Virus record (IMG/VR): IMGVR_UViG_3300044695_001843
Coordinates: 1 to 26,845 of that record
Origin: a virus
Strand: one strand, 5' to 3'
Length of the DNA: 26,845 bases
Position numbers and translations under genes: made by a program. Of the stretch, positions 17,101 through 24,496 are shown piece by piece. The stretch's first letter is position 1. Each line of letters starts with the position of its first letter. The notes beneath the pieces are model-generated. The model did no database searches and was not told the origin of the DNA. It saw nothing but the letters and a program-made list of their open reading frames with translations.

Positions 17101-20100
17101 CGCAGCAGAACATCAATACGCTCCGAAACACCGAAGACTACAGATCGACGTTCTATGTAGCCACCCGCCCGGAACAAGTCAAGTCTGCCGACCCCGTTAC
17201 CTACGACGAGCAAGGCAACATCGTCCCGCTGTCGCGCCGCTTCGACATCACCAGCCCGAAGCTGTTTGAGCAGGCGGCTGCTGGTCCGGCCCGCGGCGGA
17301 TTCGACCCGCGAACTCTGAACGTCCTCATCGGCAAGGGCGGCGACGTATCGACGCTTGCGCACGAGTTGATCCACCTACGCATCGCCGAGTACCTCCGCA
17401 TGGCGCGAAGCGCCACGCCGCCGGCGCGTGTGATGGACGACCTCGACACGTTGTTCGTGTTCATGGGCGTGGAAGGGGCCACGCCCCAGGAGCGCCTGGA
17501 CAACTACGAGACGATGACCATCGACCAGCGCAGGCCGCTGGAGGAAAAGGTCACCTACAACTTCGAGATCTACCTGTACGAAGGCAAGGCTCCAAGCGTG
17601 GAGCTGCGCGGCGTGTTCGACCGTCTCGCAGCGTGGATGCGCCGCGTGTATAAGTCGATTCGTGACGATCTGAACGCGATTTACCGCCGCGAGTTCGGCA
17701 CCGATCTCCCGATTCTGACCCCCGAGGTGCGCTCCGTGTTCGACCGCATGCTCGCGTCCGAAGAGCAGATCAAGCGGCAGGAAGCCATCAGTGGCATGAA
17801 GGGTCTGTTCCAGACGCAGGCCGAGAGCGGCATGGGAGACGCCGAGTGGGCCGCGTACCAAGCCATGCAGCAGGAGGCTACGGACGCCGCCGTCACCGAC
17901 CTGAACACCGCCAGCATGCGGCAGCTTCAGTGGCTCGGGAACGCACGCGCCCGCATCCTGCGCGACCTTCAGAAGAAGCACGAAGCCAAGCGCAAGGAAG
18001 TCACCGCCGAGGTTGCCGCTACCGTCAAGGTGGAACCCGTGTACCGGGCCATGACCTACCTGCGCTACGGTCGGTTCGTGGATATGGACGGTGCCGAGGT
18101 GGAGGTTGAGGGCACGCACCGCCTGGACATCGAGAAGGTCCGCGCCATGTACGCCGGCATGCCGTCGGCTGAAAGCGTCGAGCCGATCCGCGCCACGGGG
18201 ATGGCCGTGCCTGCGAACGTGCGCCCGGACATCACCCCGCTCGGGACGGGCAAGTATGGGATGCTTGGGAAGGATGGGCTGGACCCCGATGTTGTCGCCG
18301 AGACGTTCGGCTACGGCAGCGGCGACGAAATGGTCCGCGCCCTGCTCGCCGCCAAGCCCATGAAGGAAGCAGTTGCCGAGCGCACAGACGCCGAGATGCT
18401 TCGGCGGTTCGGTGACATGAACACACCCGCCGCTCTCGAGGCCGAGGTGCAAAAGGCGCTTCACAACGAGGCTCGCGCTCGAATGGTGGCCGTACAGTTG
18501 CGGTTCGTGTCCAAGGCTCAGACGCCCGTGCGCGTGATGCTTGATGCAGCGAAGCAGGTCGCAGCCGATCTGATTTCAAGCATGACCGTCCGCGACGTTC
18601 GCCCAAACGACTTCGTGGCTGCCGAGGCGCGTGCTGCCAAGGATTCTGAGTACCTGGTCAAGTACGAGGCGCAGCCGCGTATCAGCGGTCGTGCCGAATA
18701 CGACCGCGTCCGTCTCGCGGCGCTGGCTGCCGGAAGCAATGAGGAGGACGCCAATACCGCCGCCACGGCAGCACAGGAGGCGTTGGTTGCGGCGCAGACG
18801 GAGGCCCGGTCGCAGGAATTCCGTGAGCGGTTTGGGCCGACCACGCCACAACAGGCGCTGATCCGCGCCCAGCGTGCACAGCTCTATCAGAACCAGCTCG
18901 CCGCCGAGGCGCTGCGGGTCAAGGAATACGTGGACAAGCAGGTCAAGTACCTGCGCGGCGTGCTGCGAGACAGCAACGTCAAGCGCATGGGCGCCGCCGC
19001 GGCTGACCAGATTGCCGGCCTGCTCGAGCGGTTCGAGGTGGCCCAGGTCAGCCTAAAGCGTCTTGACGAGCGCCGCACGATGGCGAAGTACCTCGCCGAT
19101 CTTGAGGCTGCCGGCGTGGTGCCGGACATTGCCGAGGAGATTGCAGACGAGGCACGCCGCGTCAACTACAAAGAACTGAAGGTCAGCGAGTTCCGCGACC
19201 TGGTGGACGCCGTCCGTCAGATCGAGCACATCGGCAAGAACGAGCAGAAGATGCGTCTGGCCGAGGAGCGTGCCGCGTTCGAGGAAGTGCGCGACGAGAT
19301 TGTCACCCGCATCCGTGCGGTCGGCAAGGTGCGCGAACTCCAGATCGACCCTCGAACGCCCCTGACCGGGATCGGCCGCACGGCGGCGTTCCTGCGCGGG
19401 TTCGCTGCTCAGCACCTGAAGGCAGCGTCCATCGCCCGCATCCTTGACGGCGGCAAGGAGGATGGACCGCTCTGGAACACCATCATCCGCACGGCGAACG
19501 ACGCCTCCGACATGGAGACCCGCATGCGGGCCGAGGCGTCCCTGAAGCTCGCAGAGATCCTGAAGCCCGTGTTCGCGCTCGGCAACATGGGTGGTAAGGG
19601 GATGTTCTTCCCGTCCATCGGTCGCAGCCTGAACCGCGAAGCGCGGATTTCCATTGCCCTGAATCTCGGCAACGACGGCAACCGCCAGCGTCTCCTCGAC
19701 GGCGAAGGCTGGACGATGGAGAAGCTGCAGCCCGTCCTCGAGAGCCTGACCGAGGCCGAATGGATGGCCGTGCAGCAGGTGTGGGATTTCATCGACGGAT
19801 ACCGCCCGGAGATCGCCGCCAAGGAACGCCGGCTGTATGGCAAGGAGCCGACCTGGGTGACGCCCGTGCCGTTCACCGTCCGCACGTCTGACGGCAAGGA
19901 GGTCGCCCTCCAGGGCGGCTACTACCCGGTCAAGTACGACCCGGTGGCATCCGACCGGGTGGCGACCGTGGACGCGGCCGAGGACGCCAAGCGCGAACTA
20001 CAGGGCGCTTATACGGCAGCCACCACTCGGCGGTCGTTCGTCAAGGCACGTGCCAAGGAGGTCCGTGACAGGCCGCTCCTGTACACGCTCGACGCCGCGT

Positions 20101-21323
20101 TCAGCGGGGTGAACGACGTGATTCACGATCTGTCGTGGCACGAGTGGCTTATCTCCACGAACCGTCTGCTGAGGGACACGCAGTTCGCCAACGCTGTCCG
20201 CGAGACGCGTGGGCCGGAGTTCCTGAAGCAGCTGCGCGACTGGTCAAAGGACAACGCGACCGGGGCGCGGGGCCAGCAGGTTGCCGGCGAGTCGGTTCTG
20301 TCCTGGCTGCGGCAAGGCATCAGCGCCTCGGGCCTCGGGTTCAACGTAGTGAGCGCGGCCATGCAGGTCACTGGCTTCAACCAGAGCATCGTCCGCATCG
20401 GTGCCAAGTACGTTGGGCAGGGCATCGTGCAGTTCTCGACGAGTCCGTTTGAGTCGTCCAAGATGGTGGCCGAGAAGAGTTCGTTCATGGCCGAGCGCGG
20501 CCGCACGCAGTTCCGCGAGATCAACGAGATCAAGAACCGTGTACGCGGGCAGACAGAGGTGGCCCGCCGAGTGACGGCCGGCACCTACTTCCTGATGATG
20601 AATATGCAGCGGTCGGTGGATATCCCGACCTGGCTTGGCGCGTACCAGAAGGCGCTCGACGCCGGGAAGGACGATGCCAGGGCTGTGGCGCTCGCCGACC
20701 AGGCGGTGCGCGACTCGCAGGGCAGCGGCCTTGTCTCGGACCTGGCAGCCGTGGAGCGCGGCGGGCCAGCCATGAAGCTGTTCACGGTGTTCTATTCGTA
20801 CATGAATACCGTCTACAACATGACCGCCGTGCAGACGATGACGGCCCGCAGCAAGGGCAAGTTGGCCGCCGACTATGCCATGTTGCTGGTGGTCCCGGTC
20901 GTGCTCGGCTACGCCATCAAGAGCGTAATCCAGCCCGACGCCGGCGAGGACGAACTTGATCCCGAGGCTCTCGCCCGCAAACTTGCCGCCGAGGAACTGT
21001 CGTACCTGATGGGCACGATGGTCATCGTCCGTGAGTTTGGTGGGGCCGCACAGCTTGTGACGGGCGCCGAGGGCGCTCGCATGGGCTACGGTGGTCCTGC
21101 CGGCCTGCGGGCGGTCGGCGAGGTCTACGGGCTTGCCACGCAGGCGGGCCAGCTCGAGTTCGACCGCGCCTTCCGCAGAGCGGCCATCAACACGCTCGGC
21201 GCGTTCACGGGCTTGCCGAGCGCCCAGGTCAACCGCACCATCGACGGCATCGAGGCGTTGGTGGAGGGGGAAGTCACTGGACCTACCGCCGTGCTCGCGC
21301 CGCTGACTGGCGTGCAGCGTTGA
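14169..21323 (+). CDS. Giant polyvalent ejection protein with two ADP-ribosyltransferase-like domains and an HExxH metallopeptidase-like domain
   Basis: This 2,384-residue protein takes the place of T7 gp16 and is predicted to be ejected into the host ahead of DNA. Order of parts: helical N-terminus (NPDEAARAIQVGRKVGVPAEV near 73); Gly/Ala membrane-like segment (231-268); domain with YVDAATARDVLAQSG near 460; ADP-ribosyltransferase-like domain 1 (about 660-850: WRKWFQQSKVVDKNGEPIRLYRGD, then FLTPYRPLAETYGE, ending NQIKDVN); domain 2 (about 868-1025: YLAAVERGDMATAQRMVDEAA, VYHFT, GIWLTS, EQVKSADPVTYDEQGNIVPL); metallopeptidase-like domain (about 1045-1195: HELIH at 1065-1069, candidate third ligand Glu1133 in FEIYLYEGKAPS). 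Long helices follow, then a C-terminal region with a hydrophobic segment near 2237-2254. The layout matches phage polyvalent proteins. GTG start overlaps the previous stop; an ATG ten codons in is possible. Domain activity is inferred. Confidence 0.85.
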   Translation: MIEPNINERMARFAPSQTQDDVDPIASDIASRSAVATSQPTMEMPDIDPIARQIAENDRESLNAAVLGARTVNPDEAARAIQVGRKVGVPAEVARADMQRAEQQAYLSDLRSMDFLRTDPVMANFLANKQFAETAHDDIGVLSMLQPLVLEAAMLQTQGGLFRVVGAGYERGAIVSERGDIGAKAMAGFAEPGDFDRAKELTQRMQALGQQGMVGAAAEMIAQNVSQLRTIGTATVGGAALGSLAGPAGTVAGGALGATAGVMAGTGTMEAGNLYLDMREQGVSDDAAIPAAVAGGFLNGLIEVVGMKIASAPFKALASKVIREEVSKAIAQPTMRSALVAAGKAYGLQVGGEAAEEGLQEIVAIASEEIAKAADGIDSETSLRDATGRVIEAFAYGGMASALLGGIGPGANLIVDLRRASATQRQQDFFNGLAENRKESKLAQRNPQGYERFLAAQAQDTPAETIYVDAATARDVLAQSGTTTAQLEELLPGIRERLEQAVETGGDVTIPTSQFGARLANTELGNALLPHMRLSPDAMSATEAQAFEAERQAVVEEARTILAAKQEADAAFVAEAQQVEDEAFEQVRAVGQFTDIEARTIAKLRQAMVVVDAAEAGMTPAQYQRERGVPLQVRGVQGEIAPVAPLEQADQFDQAGQRRTTTAQWRKWFQQSKVVDKNGEPIRLYRGDAEPNATPRIVNSGGIFLTPYRPLAETYGENVMEVYASIQNPLDVSRVKMKTLKQWKKYLADKGVDVSQLQFDSSLGNFYYEPGVDGLAGYSEFPDTPIFYSFYELLGENDRWASNGNLRQELQRQGFDGVKSQPEYSEGAPEQGADVWIVWDGNQIKDVNNERPSLTSGNIFNQAAISRIDADYLAAVERGDMATAQRMVDEAAMASGYTIPVYHFTKSEQPFTSFDIERMQSGPGIWLTSSPEGWYGRRMDLYLNPGKIENVKSQFDPTWNEGELSIEGIIDGDLETISQQNINTLRNTEDYRSTFYVATRPEQVKSADPVTYDEQGNIVPLSRRFDITSPKLFEQAAAGPARGGFDPRTLNVLIGKGGDVSTLAHELIHLRIAEYLRMARSATPPARVMDDLDTLFVFMGVEGATPQERLDNYETMTIDQRRPLEEKVTYNFEIYLYEGKAPSVELRGVFDRLAAWMRRVYKSIRDDLNAIYRREFGTDLPILTPEVRSVFDRMLASEEQIKRQEAISGMKGLFQTQAESGMGDAEWAAYQAMQQEATDAAVTDLNTASMRQLQWLGNARARILRDLQKKHEAKRKEVTAEVAATVKVEPVYRAMTYLRYGRFVDMDGAEVEVEGTHRLDIEKVRAMYAGMPSAESVEPIRATGMAVPANVRPDITPLGTGKYGMLGKDGLDPDVVAETFGYGSGDEMVRALLAAKPMKEAVAERTDAEMLRRFGDMNTPAALEAEVQKALHNEARARMVAVQLRFVSKAQTPVRVMLDAAKQVAADLISSMTVRDVRPNDFVAAEARAAKDSEYLVKYEAQPRISGRAEYDRVRLAALAAGSNEEDANTAATAAQEALVAAQTEARSQEFRERFGPTTPQQALIRAQRAQLYQNQLAAEALRVKEYVDKQVKYLRGVLRDSNVKRMGAAAADQIAGLLERFEVAQVSLKRLDERRTMAKYLADLEAAGVVPDIAEEIADEARRVNYKELKVSEFRDLVDAVRQIEHIGKNEQKMRLAEERAAFEEVRDEIVTRIRAVGKVRELQIDPRTPLTGIGRTAAFLRGFAAQHLKAASIARILDGGKEDGPLWNTIIRTANDASDMETRMRAEASLKLAEILKPVFALGNMGGKGMFFPSIGRSLNREARISIALNLGNDGNRQRLLDGEGWTMEKLQPVLESLTEAEWMAVQQVWDFIDGYRPEIAAKERRLYGKEPTWVTPVPFTVRTSDGKEVALQGGYYPVKYDPVASDRVATVDAAEDAKRELQGAYTAATTRRSFVKARAKEVRDRPLLYTLDAAFSGVNDVIHDLSWHEWLISTNRLLRDTQFANAVRETRGPEFLKQLRDWSKDNATGARGQQVAGESVLSWLRQGISASGLGFNVVSAAMQVTGFNQSIVRIGAKYVGQGIVQFSTSPFESSKMVAEKSSFMAERGRTQFREINEIKNRVRGQTEVARRVTAGTYFLMMNMQRSVDIPTWLGAYQKALDAGKDDARAVALADQAVRDSQGSGLVSDLAAVERGGPAMKLFTVFYSYMNTVYNMTAVQTMTARSKGKLAADYAMLLVVPVVLGYAIKSVIQPDAGEDELDPEALARKLAAEELSYLMGTMVIVREFGGAAQLVTGAEGARMGYGGPAGLRAVGEVYGLATQAGQLEFDRAFRRAAINTLGAFTGLPSAQVNRTIDGIEALVEGEVTGPTAVLAPLTGVQR

Positions 21324-21326
21324 TTA

Positions 21327-21346
21327 CCGTACCCGTAACCGTACCC
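21327..21346 (+). repeat. Copy C (core) of the repeated GTACCCGTAACC element, before the tailspike gene
   Basis: GTACCCGTAACC at 21329-21340 is identical to 2014-2025, and GTACCC is repeated at once at 21341-21346. It starts four bases after the stop of the giant ejection protein and about 40 bases before the tailspike ATG. Similarity beyond the core to copies A and B is weak, so this may be only a shared binding core. Confidence 0.5.
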
Positions 21347-21384
21347 ATGATCCGTAGCCTCCGATACGCCGAGGAACACCAGAG

Positions 21385-23100
21385 ATGACGATTAGCAGCA
21401 CTACACGCATCGCCGGCCCGTTCTTGAGCGGCACGGCACTCCCCTACACTTTCAAAGTGTTTGCGGCCGCCGACCTCAGTGTCGTGCGCCTGGACACTTC
21501 AACGGGCGTTGAAACTTCGCTTGTTCTCAATAGCGACTATACGGTCGCGTTGAACGGCAACCAGAACACGAACCCTGGCGGCACGGTGAACCTGACGGTG
21601 GCTGCCTCGGCGACGAGCACGGTCACGATCACGTCGGACATCGCCAACCTTCAGCCGACCGACCTGACAAACCAGGGCGGGTTCTACCCCGAGGTCATCA
21701 CGGACTCGCTGGATCGGGCCACGATCCAGATCCAGCAGATGTCTGAGGACATTGGCCGCAGCCTGAAGGGTCCGATTTCTGACGGCAACCTGAACATGGA
21801 GCTGCCGACGGCGGCGGTCCGTGCTAGCAAATACTTGGTTTTCGATGCCAACGGGTTGCCGATTCCATCAGCAGGTAGCGGGACTGATAGTGCGCTCCGT
21901 ACTGACTTGGCAAATACTGGAGTCACGACAGCAGGTGCCGGACTTGTCGGATTCCGAACTGCCGATGCAACATCGGTTGGACGGACGGTCCTGGACAAGC
22001 TCCGCGATGTCGTGAGCGTCAAGGATTTCGGCGCGGTAGGTGATGGAACGACGGATGACACGGTTGCAATCAATGCGGCATTGGCAGCACATGCATCGGT
22101 GTACTTGCCAGTTGGAACCTACCGAACGACCGCACCAATCACGCTAAACGCAAACAACATCCTGTTTGGCGCGGGAGTCACATCTGTCATCAAGAACACG
22201 ACGGCATCTTCCGTAATTCGTTCCGTGACTCCAACTGGAGCGCGCATCTACCACGTTGGTGGCGGAAACTTCAAGATTGAGGGTAACACCTCCGGCATAG
22301 TTGCTGGCAGTGTTGGCCTTGACATGCAGAACGTGACTTACGCAAGTTGGACTGACGTGTGGATCAATTACGTTGAAACCGGCATTCGGCATGGCAACGG
22401 ATATGCGTCCTTCTACAACGATTATTTCACTTGCACAATCACATCGTGCACAACAGGCGTAGACAACTCAACGCTTGGAAACGAAAATCGTTTTACGGCT
22501 TTGAGAATTGACGCCGTCACTGGAACCAAGGACCAGGACAACACTTCAAATACCTACCTTGCATGTGCTGTTGAACAGTTTTCCACGGGACATCAAATAA
22601 CTGGATCAACCGCGCAATCAATTCGGTTTATTGGAAGCAGGCTTGAATCGACTGTTGGTGGAGCCGTTGGTATTTCGATCAATGCGGCAGCGCAACAGAC
22701 CCAAATCATTTCGCCTTTCTTTTCGTCGCTTGCAACCAACATTTCTGACGCTGGATCAAGTGGAGCAACCGTGCTGTATTCAGACGGGTTCCAGTTGAAC
22801 TCTGGAACAACTGCACAGCAGCACGTGGTTTCCAAGGTCGTGAAATCAATCAGTTCACTTCCGGCTTCAACGTCAAGGCAAGAATCGTTTACAGTTTCGT
22901 CACTTGGCGGCGGTTTGGCTAACCGCGACATTGTCACATTTACTGCACCACTTTCGTGGCCAGCAAGTGTTGTAGCAGGGCCAGTCATAAATGGCGGTGC
23001 TGGATTGGTGTATGTGACGCTGTACAACACAAGCGCGTCAACGGCAGCGACATTTACTGCTGGTGAAACGTATCTATTTGATTCATGGAGATACGCATGA
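21385..23100 (+). CDS. Tailspike with T7 fibre-like N-terminal anchor and pectate-lyase-type beta-helix
   Basis: The 571-residue protein is predicted to bind and probably degrade a host surface polysaccharide. Residues about 1-130 resemble the virion-anchoring domain of T7-type fibres: FAAADLSVVRLDTSTGVETSLVLNSDYTV, then LQPTDLTNQGGFYPEVITDSLDRATIQIQQMSEDIGRSLKGP. A linker leads to VVSVKDFGAVGDGTTDDTVAINAAL at about 209-233, the signature start of the pectate-lyase superfamily beta-helix found in depolymerases. Beta-rich repeats run to about 480, then a short C-terminal beta domain. No active-site residues can be assigned because beta-helix lyases and hydrolases share no linear motif. Base composition falls from GC-rich in the anchor to AT-richer in the helix, indicating a swapped receptor module. 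GAGGA precedes the ATG. Confidence 0.88.
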   Translation: MTISSTTRIAGPFLSGTALPYTFKVFAAADLSVVRLDTSTGVETSLVLNSDYTVALNGNQNTNPGGTVNLTVAASATSTVTITSDIANLQPTDLTNQGGFYPEVITDSLDRATIQIQQMSEDIGRSLKGPISDGNLNMELPTAAVRASKYLVFDANGLPIPSAGSGTDSALRTDLANTGVTTAGAGLVGFRTADATSVGRTVLDKLRDVVSVKDFGAVGDGTTDDTVAINAALAAHASVYLPVGTYRTTAPITLNANNILFGAGVTSVIKNTTASSVIRSVTPTGARIYHVGGGNFKIEGNTSGIVAGSVGLDMQNVTYASWTDVWINYVETGIRHGNGYASFYNDYFTCTITSCTTGVDNSTLGNENRFTALRIDAVTGTKDQDNTSNTYLACAVEQFSTGHQITGSTAQSIRFIGSRLESTVGGAVGISINAAAQQTQIISPFFSSLATNISDAGSSGATVLYSDGFQLNSGTTAQQHVVSKVVKSISSLPASTSRQESFTVSSLGGGLANRDIVTFTAPLSWPASVVAGPVINGGAGLVYVTLYNTSASTAATFTAGETYLFDSWRYA

Positions 23101-23321
23101 CCTCCACCCACCACGAAGAACTGTTCCTCGCCATCGGCCGCCTGGAAGGCAAGGTTGATTCCTTGCTCGCCATGCAGAGCCACCAGCAGGATCAGCTCAA
23201 GGAGCATGACTCGCGCATCCGCTCGCTCGAGCATTCACGTGGCTACATGCTTGGAACCGCAGCCGCCATTGGCGCGAGCATGAGCCTTGTATCCAACTAC
23301 CTCATCCGCGCATTCACCTAA
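23097..23321 (+). CDS. Small coiled-coil plus membrane protein (XhlA/holin-like)
   Basis: The 74-residue protein has a helical coiled-coil (ELFLAIGRLEGKVDSLLAMQSHQQDQLKEHDSRIRSLEHSR, about 8-48) followed by one membrane segment (about 50-72, MLGTAAAIGASMSLVSNYLI). This plan resembles XhlA-type haemolysin/holin-associated proteins. ATG at 23097 overlaps the tailspike stop (ATGA) and has GGAG 7 nt upstream; an in-frame ATG four codons earlier (23085) lacks such a site. It could instead be a virion-assembly or regulatory membrane protein. No endolysin is adjacent. Confidence 0.55.
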   Translation: MTSTHHEELFLAIGRLEGKVDSLLAMQSHQQDQLKEHDSRIRSLEHSRGYMLGTAAAIGASMSLVSNYLIRAFT

Positions 23322-23329
23322 GGAACCAC

Positions 23330-24496
23330 ATGCCTACCGACATCATCATCGCCACGGACAAGCCGAAGTATCAATCAAGCGGATTGGTTGCCGCAACATC
23401 TGGATCGGCCTATACGGCGATTTCTCCGACAACCACGACGCCAACCACAAGCGGACAAAATTTCCTCGTCCCATCAAATCTTGGCGACAAGCCAAGTCTG
23501 TTGCGGGTGATGCCATTTTCCAGCGTGAACAACGCAACGGCTGTCGGAATGCGCGTGGTTGGCTGGACATCGGCATCCGTGCCGGTTGAATACACGAATT
23601 TGCTGACGTATAGCCAGGAGTTCGACAACGCTGCATGGATCAAATCCAACCTTGCGGTTACTGGTGGTTCAATCAATGCCGTTACTGCGCCCGATGGCAC
23701 GCTCACCGCTGACAATGCGTTGGAAACGGGAGCAACCGTAAACCACTACATTGGACAAAATACCGGATCGCCAGGAACAGCCACGACGATTCGCACGTTC
23801 TCGGTGTTTGTGAAGGGTGGTCTCGGTCGCGACCATGTGTCGGTTTGTGCCGGCAATGGTTCTAGTGGGCCTTATTACACAATCACTGTCAATCTGAACA
23901 CCGGAGCGGTCACCCAGGCAGATCTTGTCAATACTGGTACCTGGTTCACCACCACGCCGAGCAATACCGTTACGAGTGTCGGAAACGGCTGGTATCGCAT
24001 CACGATCACGAGCCGTCTTACGCAGTATTACCTCATCAGCCCACAAAGCACGGCAACCCCGACAAGTGGATCGAATTGGGGTCTTGGGTCATATGCCAGC
24101 GATGTGACAAAGGGCGTTTCATTGTGGGGTGGGCAACTTGAGAATGGAAGCACCGTTTCTCCGTATGCGGCTACGACGACAGCGGCAGTCGTTGCGGTCA
24201 ACAATACGGTTCCACCTGTACAAATGTGGCTTCCGACGATCATTGGCGAGTTCGATCTTACGTACTCAACCGGGACAGTCCCAAATGCGACGACCGGCGG
24301 AAATAACTACTACTTGTTTTCTAGTGCGTCACAGGTTGGAATCAGCCCGGACGCCTCCATGTATCGACCGGCCGTATCTACAGCAACCAGAACAGAACCA
24401 GCATCCGTCATGGTTGATCCGGTTGGCTCACAATTGATCCAGCTTCAATTCAAGGCAGACAGCGGAACAATGGGCGCATACTGGTACATGATCTAA
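23330..24496 (+). CDS. Virion surface protein with carbohydrate-binding-like (jelly-roll) region
   Basis: The 388-residue product has an N-terminal segment (about 1-85) resembling small phage tail or head fibre modules. It is followed by NLLTYSQEFDNAAWIKSNLAV...APDGTLTADNALE at about 89-130 and by VSLWGGQLENGSTVSPYAAT near 260-280. In many phage proteins these two stretches mark the start and end of a jelly-roll carbohydrate-binding domain. FSVFVKGG and GWYRITIT between them are further typical strands. The C-terminal quarter is unlike anything I recognise. It lies between the holin-like gene and the SGNH hydrolase and likely helps receptor recognition. AAGGA precedes the ATG. Confidence 0.65.
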   Translation: MPTDIIIATDKPKYQSSGLVAATSGSAYTAISPTTTTPTTSGQNFLVPSNLGDKPSLLRVMPFSSVNNATAVGMRVVGWTSASVPVEYTNLLTYSQEFDNAAWIKSNLAVTGGSINAVTAPDGTLTADNALETGATVNHYIGQNTGSPGTATTIRTFSVFVKGGLGRDHVSVCAGNGSSGPYYTITVNLNTGAVTQADLVNTGTWFTTTPSNTVTSVGNGWYRITITSRLTQYYLISPQSTATPTSGSNWGLGSYASDVTKGVSLWGGQLENGSTVSPYAATTTAAVVAVNNTVPPVQMWLPTIIGEFDLTYSTGTVPNATTGGNNYYLFSSASQVGISPDASMYRPAVSTATRTEPASVMVDPVGSQLIQLQFKADSGTMGAYWYMI

